Source of the DNA: Rhizophagus irregularis
Lineage: Eukaryota; Glomeromycota; Glomeromycetes; Glomerales; Glomeraceae
Assembly: GCF_026210795.1 (NCBI RefSeq)
Contig: NC_089435.1
Location: 806,001-870,000 of the forward strand
Direction: 5' to 3'
DNA length: 64,000 nt
Positions 1 through 11,772 of this stretch are shown piece after piece. Made by a program: the position numbers and the translations under genes. Numbering within the stretch: position 1 is the stretch's first letter; each line of letters opens with the position of its first letter. The notes under the pieces are model-generated. The model searched no databases, was not told the DNA's origin, and worked only from the letters and a program-made list of their open reading frames with translations.

Positions 1-2090
1 TTAAATTAATTATGAATTATAAAATTTGACGAATTCTTTGTAGTAAATCTTTTACAACCAAATTTGATTATAATTAATAATTTTGGCGGGCCTGGTGAAC
101 CAAAAACAATTATAAATCAGTATAAGCTTGTAGGAACATTTTAAAATCATAATAAAGAACACATACTATAATATAAATATATAATGTACTGCATAAACTA
201 ATTTCCAAGGATTCGTAGAACTTTACCAGTGATACACATATATGATTAAAGTTGGTCAAAATCAATTAAATCTTTCATATTTCTGATCAAATTTTGTTAA
301 TTCTGGCCAATTTCGTAATGCTGGCTTAAAACGAAAAAATTAGTTAACTGTTAATATGTTATATACCACATTTTACACAATATAATCGATCTAACTTAAA
401 TAATAAAATTTCATACTTATTTATCACTTCTAGAACCTTATTGTTTATTAAAAAAAAGATTTGCATATTCTTTTCAGCTTTTAATCTTTTTTTAAAAGTT
501 GTATTGTTTGACGTTAAAAATTAATAATAGGTAATAGAAATTTGAATTTACTAAATAAAGTAGGAAAAATTAAGCTTTAATAGTTAAACAAAAGCAAGAT
601 GCATTTTTTTTGTTTAAAAACTTGAAAAAATACTTTTTTATTTTTAGATTTATTTAATGAATTTAGAAAAAAACTTGGAATGAGAATTTAGATGAAGATT
701 TAAAATGGAAGAAAATGAAACTTTTATGGTGAATATGAGAACTATAATGAATATATAATAACAAATGAATCTTTTAAAATCTTTTATTTGAATTAGATTT
801 TAATACGCAAAAAAATTTGTTCAAAAATGAAAATAATTGTTAAAATTAAAATGTATTATAATTGATACAATAGATGGTAAAATTCATTAATGTAATTCTC
901 ACAAATAGTTGGGATGTGATAAATTGATGAAGATGTTAAAGCAAAAAAAATTTCAATTGAGAATTTGGGAGTTTGTTTTTATATAATCAAAATCAAATAC
1001 ATTTGTTAAAATTAAAACAAACTAAAGATTATACTGAAAGTATTATTCATAGTCATAGATGTCTATTTTGTAATAAAAATAAATTTTTTTTTTAGTTATG
1101 GTTCTAATTGTAAAGAACATTCATATACAATTATAGTAAAGAAGGAGAAGGAGATTAGGAGAGCGAGGGAAAAGGAGCAATAAATTTATCAATGAAGAAG
1201 TAGCAACTAACACTTGAACTCTAAACCACCACACCTACTCATTACTATGAGAAAAAAATCAATTTATTTATTTTAATTGAAATCAATTGATATATTAAAA
1301 CGATTAAACGTTTTAATAACGTTACATTAAATTGAATTTTTAACCAAAATAGGTATAATCAAAAAAATTTATTTTGATGGTACATAAAAATAAATAAATT
1401 GAAATTTACATAATTTACATTAAAAAGGAAAAGAAATTTCTATTATATGTGAAAAAAGATAATCTATACAAGAAAAAAATAGATCTAACCTATATGAAAA
1501 ATTAATCTTTCCAAAAATAAATTAACCTACATAAGTAATCATATTATTTTCATCCGATTAACTAATTCTCATCTGATCAACTTATTTTCATCTGACATCA
1601 AATGTAAATTAGGAAACCATTAAAAAAAAATGATTTTTTAATTTTTATTTAACTTATACAAAAATTAAAGATAAATAAACCTACATAAGACACAAAGAAA
1701 TAATAGCAATAAGAAGAAAAAAACCTTTATTTTACAAAAATTAAAAATTTATTGAAGAAAATTCAATTTATACAATGAAAGATAATATTTATCATTATAA
1801 ATCAAAAAAAGTCTCTCAGAACATATATTAAACAAAAATTTTAAGCCAAAGAATAAGGAATTCCTAATCCATCACCAAAAATAACTACAAACTTCCTAGA
1901 AAGGAATTAGTGAAAATTAGTACATGTAAATAATATTATAACAAAATATAATTTAAGAGTTGTAAATACAATATAGTATACCAATAATTTATAAAAAATG
2001 AGTCATGTGTTTCATAAAAAAAAATTTTTTTAAGGTAATTTGAAATTGATAGAACAATTATTGGACTCATATCAAAGTTAGATAATTCCA
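1..2090. other. AT-rich stretch with no recognisable gene
   Basis: Both strands are closed by frequent stops and only short AT-driven ORFs occur. No domain, tRNA or terminal-repeat structure was recognised. Simple A/T runs dominate. It is most likely intergenic DNA or unrecognisably decayed repeats. Confidence 0.5.
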
Positions 2091-3540
2091 CACTATTACA
2101 AACCCCAAGAATAAAATGATCATAGTCTCTACCACCACCGCTAGCAGTCAAATGTTGTAATTTACACAAGTGGGTATGAAAATGACCTGCATAAGACAAC
2201 TGTTACAGGTAATACACTTAAAATATTTTCTAAGTTAACACAGTAAAGAACAATTTTATAAATTTTCTTTTATATACGTCATCAGAAAAAGCTTAATACT
2301 TTCTGACACAGACAGGAAAGATGATATAGCCATCAGGTTTTCAAATAATAACAACATGGGATGCACTGTGCCATTGTCTATTATGGGGCTACTACGTCAG
2401 GAAGAAGGAGAAGATAACAAAAGAAACACTTATTGAAGACTTATACCTCTTAGCAGAGATGTTCAAATAGATGGAAACAAAAGATGTAAGACCATCTATC
2501 AAAGATAAGCTTGAAAACTTGATTTGTACTGGGATTGCATCACCATCCTCTAAAACAATAATTAAATAAAGATAATAAAAAAATGTATTAACAGTGTTAA
2601 TATTTTAGGACTTCGCAGAGTGGTCTAACAGGGGAAATGGTTGAGAATTAGGAAAGATATTACAGAATGTTCCAAACCAGATTTTGGGACAGACCTGGTA
2701 ATTATTAAAGATCTTCTAATTAATTCTTATATATATATCTATATTAAATTTATTTTATTTACATTATTAGCAACACGGCATAGTATGAGACGCCATCATA
2801 AAAGGAAGCACTTATGGCCTCAAGATTAATTTTTTATATTTTTTATATTTTTTTTTTATTTTTATACATAAGAAATGAGATACAAGACAACAAACAAGTT
2901 GATTGCAAATTGAGGGTGGAGATGAATCCCTTTATAATTAATCCAGCCATATTTCTGTACCCAATGAAGAGAATACCTATGAGCATCCATGGGGAAACTG
3001 TTCCGAGACAGTAGCATGACAGGTTCTACTTGGTCAACATATTTTATTCTCCCTAATAATCCATTTGAAAAATATGAAGGTAATATGCAAAAAATGCGAA
3101 ATCATGGGAAAATGGCAGAAAATGAATTAGAAGGGAATTGCAAAGATCATAGGGACTCACAATTAATACTGATCTCAGAGACTTGGACACTCTAGGTTTT
3201 AAATTTTAATCATATAAAAATCATTATTGTGAGACATTACTTTTTACAATGAAGCTATGTTTTCATAGCATATTACATATAGCTGATAGTATCAAAGATA
3301 CTGTTCCAGTCTGGGTCACTTGGCAATTTCCAATAGAGCGAATATTTGGAATGCTTCTTCCTTATGCTTGATCACGACTTCACCCTTATATTTCTGGACT
3401 GTTATAATCAAGTGTTTGAGTGGAGTATTAAAATTATTTGGGAATTGTTTCAAAAGGGTTGAAATGGCAGCAAAAAAATGCAGAACAACATGGGTGGAAT
3501 GGCTGGTGGAATATGATGGAACTGATTAGTCTGTATGTTT
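2091..3540. other. Decayed, possibly formerly coding DNA, unidentified
   Basis: This stretch is less AT-extreme than its flanks and carries several unrelated 60-90 codon ORFs on both strands (for example 2104-2199 minus, 2814-3195 plus, 3320-3529 plus), none with a domain I recognise. The minus-strand piece near 2100-2200 has the composition of real protein (LCKLQHLTASGGGRDYDHF) and may be a gene or repeat remnant. No complete reading frame or splice chain could be built. Confidence 0.25.
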
Positions 3541-6357
3541 TATGCTTTATTCCTTTCTTGAGATATCCATTACTCCAATATCTTTCTTTATATATATCTT
3601 TTTCACTTTAATGTATTACCTTATTAGTGCAGTAAAAAAACATATATATATAATAAAGAAATGTTGAGCTTTATTTTGAAATTTAAAACATTGATGTATA
3701 TAGTTTTATTTCACATTCCATTCACGCGTTTTAATAAATTAGCGTAAATAACATTTTTTTTAAGACTTGATCCTTCTTGTGATGTAGCAATAAACAAATA
3801 AACATAATTTCTTGATCCAAAATGTGATAATTAATAACGTGATATTGAATAAATTTACAAAAAAAAAACATTTTAGTTGTAATTTAATAAATAATATTAA
3901 AGAAGAAATCATCATACGGTACAGTATATACTTTTTTTAATACAAAATACAAAATTAATTGTAAATTTACCTACATTAAACTATTTAAAGCTTTTATTAA
4001 TAAACACTTTAGAAAAACATGTTGTTAAAAGGAGTTGATTAAACGAATTAGTTCTTTTTAACTCAATATGATTATCATACTAGGTAAATTGATTAAAACC
4101 ATTCGGAATTGAAGAGTAATTATTATAGATTAATCGATCCTGAGGAATATTAAAAGAATTTTAATTATGTTAAATTGAATGTAGGCGTGATTAAATTGAT
4201 AAAATATTGTCGTTTATATAATAAGGGATATTATAAAAAGTTGAATGTGAATAAAAAGATGAATTCCAATCAAATTTGTATTTCTGAAAGTGTTACGAAG
4301 TAGGTAAATTGTCCTCATTTCTGTAAGAATTTAAATCATTTTCATTATTCTTGATATTTTCCTGCAATTGTAAGATATTAATAAAATATTTTTTTAATTC
4401 GGAAAATAATGATTTGAATCATCTTATATATATACGAATTTACCTTATATATAGTACGTTTTGTTACTCAAAAACATTTGTCATTTTTTCTTATTTTCTT
4501 GTAAAATACAAATATCTACCTACAATAATATGATTTAAAGCCATACATGAATTATTTTAATTATCCTTGAATAATCCAAAAAAAAAATAATCAAAGTTTG
4601 TAATTAATTCATTCATAAATTAGATTCCTCTGATTTATACTGATTTATAGGTAATATTTGAAAGAATAAAATTTTTTTTTCTCGTTTCTTCATTTTAGCA
4701 TCACGAGTCACGTCAAAGTGAACAAGATTCTATAATAAATTTTGATACATTTGATAATTGTGATTTGTGATTTTCTTTTACATGATTTTTTTAAAAAAAA
4801 TTCAAAAAGAATTATTTTCTTTCAATTTCATCTAATGAAACAAATTTCTCGTAATTAGTAAAATAGATCATCATTCCATCGTACTTTGGAAGTTTCATTT
4901 TTTCTTCAAAAAAGTTGTCGGTTATACTAAAAGTTGTGTCACGTGAATAGTAAAATAACACAAATGAGTGGCGCAGTAATTTATTAATCATCAAAGTTAT
5001 CCAAATAGTTTAACTACATATAATATTAGAACGTTATGCCATCCTTAGTATGCAAAGTTCTTTGAATAAAATATTAATTTATACATTCTTAAATTATTAC
5101 ATAATCAAGAAATGACACGTCAGTCACGTCATGTATATAATGACGTGAGAATATTTGATTATATCTTACTCATTATAGTCAATCATGACTCATCACGATT
5201 TAAGTGATGCAATACATAAAATAGATAAAATAGCCACTTTTTCTCTTTATTTTCTTTAACCACTCTTTTCTTTCTTACTTCCTCACTTTTCTTTTTCTTT
5301 TATTTTTTTTCTTGTTAAGTATGGTAATAGGTAAGGTACAACCAACTCCACATCTCATTTTAAACCGTAGGTACGACCAACTACACGTTAAAAACTTTAA
5401 AAAAGTTAAAGCCATACTTAAACAAATTTCTAATAAAATTGAGTAGAGAAACCTGTGTTTATTGCTCGATCGACTTTCCCACATTACGTATATATACGTA
5501 CGTATTTTATGTATGTATGTACATAGTACGTATTGTGTATATATGTAAACCAAATAATTAGATGGGGGAATGAGAAAGCTTATTTTTGACTTTACAAAAA
5601 TAATTTCTTTCTTGTTCTGATGCACATGTGCATTATTTGTTTTATTTGTTTTGATTTTTACGTAAATAATGTTCTTTTATAATTTTCTTTCTTGTTTTTA
5701 ATGCATGTGTGCATAAGTAGTTGAATCTGGGGCCAGAACATAACTAAAAAAACACAGTTTTACATATAGAATTTGTCAAGTTGTGAAAGTTATTATATTA
5801 TATATCTATATGTCCGAACGTCTCTGCTCAATTTTTGTTCTTAGCAACCCAAATAATATTTTATTTTTTTTAAATCCTATTAATTATAAACTGGTTGTAT
5901 AAGATTATAGGTAAGTGATTTCTTTTTTTCCCTGAACGAAGCTTGCCACCTCTACGTGGTGTTCAGGAGTAACAGTTGTAAGTTTATAACTGGCCAAGAG
6001 CAAGCAATATTTTATTTTACATATTTTTAGATTTCTACGCCATTTTGTATTTGAATGTCACGTAAAAATGTTTATTCATAAGTTGTGTATAACGTATCGT
6101 GAAAATCGAAGGAGTTATAAATCATTTTAAAAGAAATGTTAAAATTCACTTTCAATTATTGAAGAATATGTTTTAAATAAAACTAGCAGAAAAAAAAAAA
6201 CTTTTGAGTTAGGATACTAAGGGTCATGGTGTTGTAACTTGTAACTTTCTTTTTAAATAAAATAATAATTGAAAAGGCTTTAAGAATATAGAATTTCAAT
6301 GAAATTTAATCTGTAACATTATTTATTATAAAAAGAAATCGATTGTATTACTCTATA
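3541..6357. other. Gene-poor AT-rich DNA
   Basis: No gene is recognised in this stretch. The only structured item is a perfect inverted repeat of ACGTCA-type motifs at 5125-5147, annotated separately. Short ORFs on both strands are low-complexity and lack domains. Confidence 0.45.
5125..5147. promoter_or_regulatory. Perfect inverted repeat CACGTCAT-N7-ATGACGTG
   Basis: Two 8-bp arms, CACGTCAT (5125-5132) and ATGACGTG (5140-5147), flank GTATATA. A further ACACGTCA lies just upstream (5115-5122). TGACGT half-sites are the usual targets of bZIP factors of the CREB/ATF type, so this could be a regulatory site. No gene start was found next to it, so the function is open and chance in AT-rich DNA cannot be excluded. 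Confidence 0.3.
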
Positions 6358-7880
6358 TTAAAATTTTATGAAATATAATTCTAATATTCCATAATATGTA
6401 ATTCTAAATTCCCTAATAATACCCATTTTTTTATAATTTTCAATCATTATTTTCATGTATTTTTCTAACTCTTCTAACTTAATATTACTACTAGTGATAA
6501 CTAGTGAAAGTGATTTTTGTGGTATACGATCTTTCCAGTTTATAAAAAATTCCTCTAGTTCTTCACAAATCTTTTTCAAATGATAAAAAACCATTAAGAA
6601 AACCCCAATTTATAGTTAATTTATAAAAATCCTTTTGTGCATATCTTGTCAAAACTCTAAAGAAGGTTTTAATATTAGAACATCTCTCAGCATTATATTG
6701 TAATCTAATGATTTTTAAATATTGACAATTATTCAGGATTAATTTAAAAGTTTCAAATTCATCCTCCTCAAAGACTATAGATAAGATTTTAAGGTTTGGA
6801 CAAAATTTAGCTATTGTCAAATTTAATGAGTTATCAGGATTTTCAGGTATATATAAATCTATCGAATTTTTTCCATTAATTTCCAAAAATCTAATAAAAA
6901 ATTCAACTTTTTGGGAATGAATATAAAAATTTTAAAGTTTTTAATTGTGAAAAATAAACGTATTGAAATTGATCAAAATCATGTAATGAATGAACTATTC
7001 TTAAAAAAAATTTCAAGTATTTGTAAATTTTTAAACTTAGTTATAAATGACAAAGGTATATAACAATTTAATTTTAATTCAGTTAATGTTAAAAAAAAAA
7101 AATTTAAATGATGAGGGGGATATATCTTTTACATTATCAACATTTATGTGATATAAAGATTCAAAAAATATACGTTTTAAAATTATTTTGTGAAAAAATT
7201 AATTCTTTTAATCCATTTGAAGTAAGAGGAATAAAATTTAAATTTAATGATTGAATATTATGACATTTGAGATAATTGATAAAAAATTCTGAACAAATAT
7301 TTGAACAACACCATAATTCTGTAAAATTTGTTAAACACCAAGTGGATAAATAGATTCAAAATAATAATCGATGTAATAATAATCCAAAGTTTTCAATGAT
7401 GTAACTTGATTCATAAGCATTTTTAATAATTCTTGTAGTAATATGCACCTACGCATTCGAATACAATGAAGTGAATCGAAATCTTTTGTATCAAAAGGAA
7501 AATTTCGAATTATTCGTTTGATTCCACGGATTGTAATAACTTTGATAAATGACGGATAATTAAACAATGGAGGTTTTCGAGTTTGAGTAAGATTGATAAT
7601 GAAAAACTCTTCCTTTTGCAACAAATCCTTTGATTCCTTAGGAAGAAAAGTAATTAACGTACTAATATAATAATTGATAATGATACATGTGATTTAAAAC
7701 CATAACCATCATAATCTTCTTGAGGAAAATCTTGAAAATTCCAAACATTTCTTCACAAATTCTGACGGCAATTTCACAGAATTGACGATTAACTAATAAA
7801 CATGAATATAAAGTATTTTTATCTTCTTCTAATTATTCAAATATACAATTAAGACAATCAGCAATAAGTTGACGAGACAT
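6358..7880 (-). pseudogene. F-box-type protein, broken
   Basis: Reading leftward from the ATG at 7880 the frame begins MSRQLIADCLNCIFE, then a TAA, then LEEDKNTLYSCLLVNRQFCE in the same frame. This is the N-terminal F-box-like helix pair and the 'LYSCLLVNR.WC' signature common to a very large Rhizophagus family of about 450-600 residue proteins with degenerate leucine-rich tails (family recalled, not searched). Further pieces lie in shifted frames at 7331-7624, 6563-6886 and 6358-6594. These carry LRR-like runs such as FCPNLKILSI and CQYLKIIRLQY. The in-frame stop at codon 16 and at least three frameshifts make this a pseudogene. If ever intact it would probably have been a substrate-binding F-box subunit of an SCF ubiquitin ligase. 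Confidence 0.6.
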
Positions 7881-9014
7881 TTTTTTTTCAAAAAAGAATG
7901 AAAATTGTATTTCTGCTTTACAAGTTTACGTTATATATATGGAAAGGGTAAACAATTTTGCCGTGATTAAACTGTGCCGTAATTAAACTTCTTTTGGAAC
8001 TCATCTTTCCCATATAAAAAATTTTCACGAGCTCACTTAATTATAATAATACAGAATTATAATAATACATAATCGCAGTAATATTATTAATCACCAGTGA
8101 ACCGATTTTCATTGATTTTTTATAGAATTAGTTAGTTACTTTTATTTTATTATTTTTATTGTATTATATTATTTTACTAATTTATGTTATATTGTTTTAG
8201 TAGATAGTTGATTTATAGAATTTATACTTTTATTTCATAATTAACAAGAGATTATTAAAGAAGAGTTAGGATTATAAAATGTAAAATATATGAAATGTGA
8301 TTTATTTTGAACTTGTTCATACATGACATTCGAATTTATAATAAATATCTTTTAACCATAATTGAGTTAATTATGCAAATTTTTAATATCTTAATTTCAT
8401 CATATTTACTCAGAATTGTTATTTTTTGTGCAGCAGTGAAATTTAATATTAACATGGATTTTAAGTATGTAGTTTTGTATAGATTTTTATTTAAAATTCA
8501 AACAAATTTAAAATAAGTATTATTCAATATTATAGTTTTGTTACTTTAAAAATATTGTATAAATACATTTTCTATAGTAAATAAATATTGTTAATTAATG
8601 TTAAGAACTATCATTAAAATTTTGAGAACATTATAGCTGTTAAAAATATAGTAAAATCTTTAAACAATAGAATTAGGCGTTCTAAAAAAAAGAAAAATAA
8701 ACATTATTAATATTTCTTGAATAAAAAAAACTAAATAATTCCATTTCTACTATTTACATGAAGCTAACTGCCTAAAAAGAACGGTTAATTATAAAATTTT
8801 ATAATACCGAAAATTTAATGTTTAATCCTTAATGTTATGTGACACGTCAGGTATATTATCTACGTCTGACGCACGTCAACTATCAACTGAACTAACGCAA
8901 ATTGACGCCTGAGGTACAACATATATAATTTAATTGAATAATACTCATGTGCAAAATAATTTACTAATGTTGCCAAAATATTTTTTTTAATTTATACTCG
9001 AAAATATTTCCAAG
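7881..9014. other. Intergenic between two F-box pseudogenes
   Basis: AT-rich DNA without a recognisable gene. A short cluster of ACGTCA/GACGC motifs lies at about 8840-8910 upstream of nothing obvious. No terminal repeats were found. Confidence 0.4.
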
Positions 9015-10644
9015 TTAGCTCAATATTTTAAAATTGTAAACTTTATTTAGTATAAAATAAAAAATTTTTTGCACGACTACATTAAATAGTTGATCCAGAT
9101 TAATCCATTTCTTTAATAAATTCATGAACTTTAATAAATAAATCATCATAATATCGAACTTTAATATTATACATTCAAATTCTTTCACTTCATTCTTCAA
9201 AGAAAATAAATCTTCACTTTTAATGTTAACCGTTGCACTGTCTTTAATGAAAGTATTCATAATAGCCAAATATTTGACCCTCTTCTTTTTCATTATATAT
9301 TCCTTTATATAAGGTAAAATATCCATCCTAAATCCTTTCATTCTAATACTAATTATTAATTTTTCAATAAAGGTATTTTGAGAATTTTTTAAAAATATTT
9401 CCAGATCAATTAAATTATCAATAAGATTTAAACTTAATATTTTAATTTAAAAGGAAGAACTTGACATAAATTTCTTAATATAATTAAACCACTATTAATG
9501 TCATTACCTAATAATTTTTTTGCATTAATAGAAAGATAATTTTAAGATTTTGTTTTATGTTTTCAATTAAATCAATGGAAAGATAATTAATCTGTTCTTT
9601 AAACTCATATAAATCAAGAAATTTGATATTCTTACAATATATTATAATTTTATTAAGTATTTGTTGTTCTGATAATGATAGACTACGACAAAATTTGTAC
9701 CCAATATTTTTCTAAATAATCACCAGATTTTTGTAATAATAATTTTATTGATTCATCAATTTGTGATCTCTCATCTATAAATAAAGATTTTAATTTAAAT
9801 GGATTATTTAAATTAACAATTTGACGAGTAAAACTACTATTTAAAGAAATTACAATAAATGACATGAACAAGATTCTAAAACATTTAATTGTTCAAATAT
9901 TTTATCTAAATTGATTATACCATTAAAATTGACTTCATATAGTATGATCGTATGTATTTGAACAATTACCACCTTTTGATAACAATAATGATTGAAATAA
10001 AGGAAAATGATTTGAGCTAATACAATTTTTTGAAGATTTTGATGTATTTTAATTATTTGTAATAAATTACTTTTAATATATATATTTATCATAATTGTCG
10101 AAATATGAAAAATCAAGAGTATTATCAATATAAAGTCTTAAACTTCCAACATTATTATTGATGAAATTCCGATTTCGTAAAATTATTTCAAACATATCAT
10201 TTTGATAGGAATCATAATTTGGAACATTTAAGATCTCAATGGCTAAAGTATGTATAATTACTTCATTTTCAATAAACATTTTAATTAGTGACGTTTGAAT
10301 CAATCCAATAAAATCAATTTCTAAATTTATATCATTAAAAGATATATATCTTCAAGTTTTAAAGTTCTAATAATAATCTTCCGCGTATTCAAATATTTTA
10401 TAAAATTAGGATAATTGAAAAGTGTTTTTGAAGATAATAAATTATCATTAATTCTATATTCTTTTAATTTTAATTTTAAATCATTATTTAAATTATGCAA
10501 GTATGTTTCAATAAATTTATAATTTCCAGTAGTAATTGAAAATGGATTTTTCCATAATAGTGGAATCGTTAAACGACACCAAAATCTGTTAATTAAAATA
10601 CATGAATATAAAGTTGATAAATCCCCTGAAAATATTTTTGACAT
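9015..10644 (-). pseudogene. Second F-box-type protein, frameshifted
   Basis: The frame opens at the ATG ending at 10644 with MSKIFSGDLSTLYSCILINR followed by FWCRLTIPLLWKNPFS, the conserved start of the Rhizophagus F-box-like family. From memory, intact members have roughly 15 extra residues between 'GDL' and 'STLYSC', so the F-box itself seems internally shortened. The frame breaks near 10325-10330 and the protein continues in other frames at 10073-10303, 9850-10128, 9683-9871 and 9015-9341, all on the minus strand and in order. The pieces are leucine/isoleucine-rich, as expected for the degenerate LRR tail. Same orientation as, and probably paralogous to, the relic at 6358-7880. Confidence 0.6.
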
Positions 10645-10699
10645 GACACGACATATTGTTAGGCGAAGAGAAAAAAAAATATATTTGTGTATCATATAT

Positions 10700-11295
10700 A
10701 CATAGTCACACGATTCGTGTTAATCAGTTGGGCTAGAGTAGATCATTACTCGCAAAATAATTTATAAAATTTTGAGGCGCAGCAATTTCATGAACCGACG
10801 GAACCGACGCATAAAATTTTCGGTAGATTTCCTGCACACATAACTGGCAATTTCTGCATAATTTATCATAAAAACTCCTTCATCCCGTTATTTAATCTAT
10901 TATTTATATTAAATAATACTAAATATTAACACATTTCGTATTATGTGGCGCAGTATTGAAATAATTAATGATCATGTGGTGTAGATCATTTTATCATGAA
11001 ACGAATCTTGAAACTCCACATGGTGATAAACATTAATAATAGAAATTATGATGTAACATTAAAAACATTTTAAAGAATAATGAAACATTAGAAGTCAATA
11101 ACCATAAAATAAATACCAATCATCTAAAATTTTTCAATTTTTTCATTTGTTGCGGTAGAAAGTGTTTCTTTCGTACGTATATTTTCTTGAAACCTATTTT
11201 ATAAAAATATTATTATATTGCAATGTATAGGTTAGATATAATTCATATAAATGATAACTGAAAATTTCCCACTCCCCATTAATATAGAATACTTT
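10700..11295. other. Intergenic, left of the kinase array
   Basis: AT-rich DNA with no ORF of note. It contains a 69-bp piece (11159-11227) that matches an exon-intron boundary of the aldo/keto reductase gene at 26.7 kb, annotated separately. The left edge of kinase unit A lies at about 11296. Confidence 0.5.
11159..11227 (-). repeat. Displaced fragment of the aldo/keto reductase gene
   Basis: The sequence from AGTGTTTCTTTCGT through AATATTATTATATTGCAATGTA is almost identical to 26665-26733. There it spans the 3' part of an intron and the start of exon 10 of the aldo/keto reductase. Orientation is the same as in the source gene. Small differences include an extra ACGT and loss of a few bases in the exon part, so it cannot code for a useful segment here. 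Because the piece crosses an intron-exon junction it was copied as genomic DNA, not through mRNA. Confidence 0.65.
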
Positions 11296-11417
11296 GTGCA
11301 TATATCTATTATAAAGTTTAAAATAGCTAATTTTTATGGTATTACATATTATGACATCACATGACATGTTATATAGATCATAATTTAGTTTATAAAAAAA
11401 GAAATTGTTTAATTTTA

Positions 11418-11524
11418 GGTTTGGTTCACGATTTAATTTAGAATTACTTTAGGCTTACGTATAGTTCGTCCCTGTAATTTGTATTGTGACTTTGTTTACA
11501 TGGAAATAAAATAAAAATAAAAAT
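11418..11524 (+). mobile_element. 107-bp retroelement tail with 16-bp target duplication
   Basis: The 16-mer AAATTGTTTAATTTTA occurs at 11402-11417 and again at 11525-11540, bracketing 107 bp. The corresponding place in unit C (about 18625-18640) has the 16-mer once and no insert. The insert ends in an A-rich (AAAAT)-type tail and its last 50 bp resemble the 3' end of the LINE-like DNA at 17300-17360 (CTGTAATTTGTATTGT versus TTGTAATTTTGTATTGT). A 5'-truncated LINE or a SINE sharing the LINE tail both fit. Confidence 0.75.
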
Positions 11525-11772
11525 AAATTGTTTAATTTTATTAATTCATATGTAACTTTTAAATAAAGTGAATTATTCAAATTACAAACTAAGAGACTTT
11601 GCAAATATTGCTACTCTAAACCTTAGAGTTTAAATAATTCTAAATAAAAACAATAAAATTTAATTTAATAGATAGTTAAGATCCATCTTATCTAAAAATT
11701 GGTTATTATAAGTTAATATTAATCATAGTACGCAAGAAAATATTCTAAAAATATACTTACAATCAAAAACTT

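Noticed and set aside
2590-2640. tRNA-like A-box (GCAGAGTGGTCTAA)
   Set aside because: No B-box, acceptor stem or anticodon arm follows.
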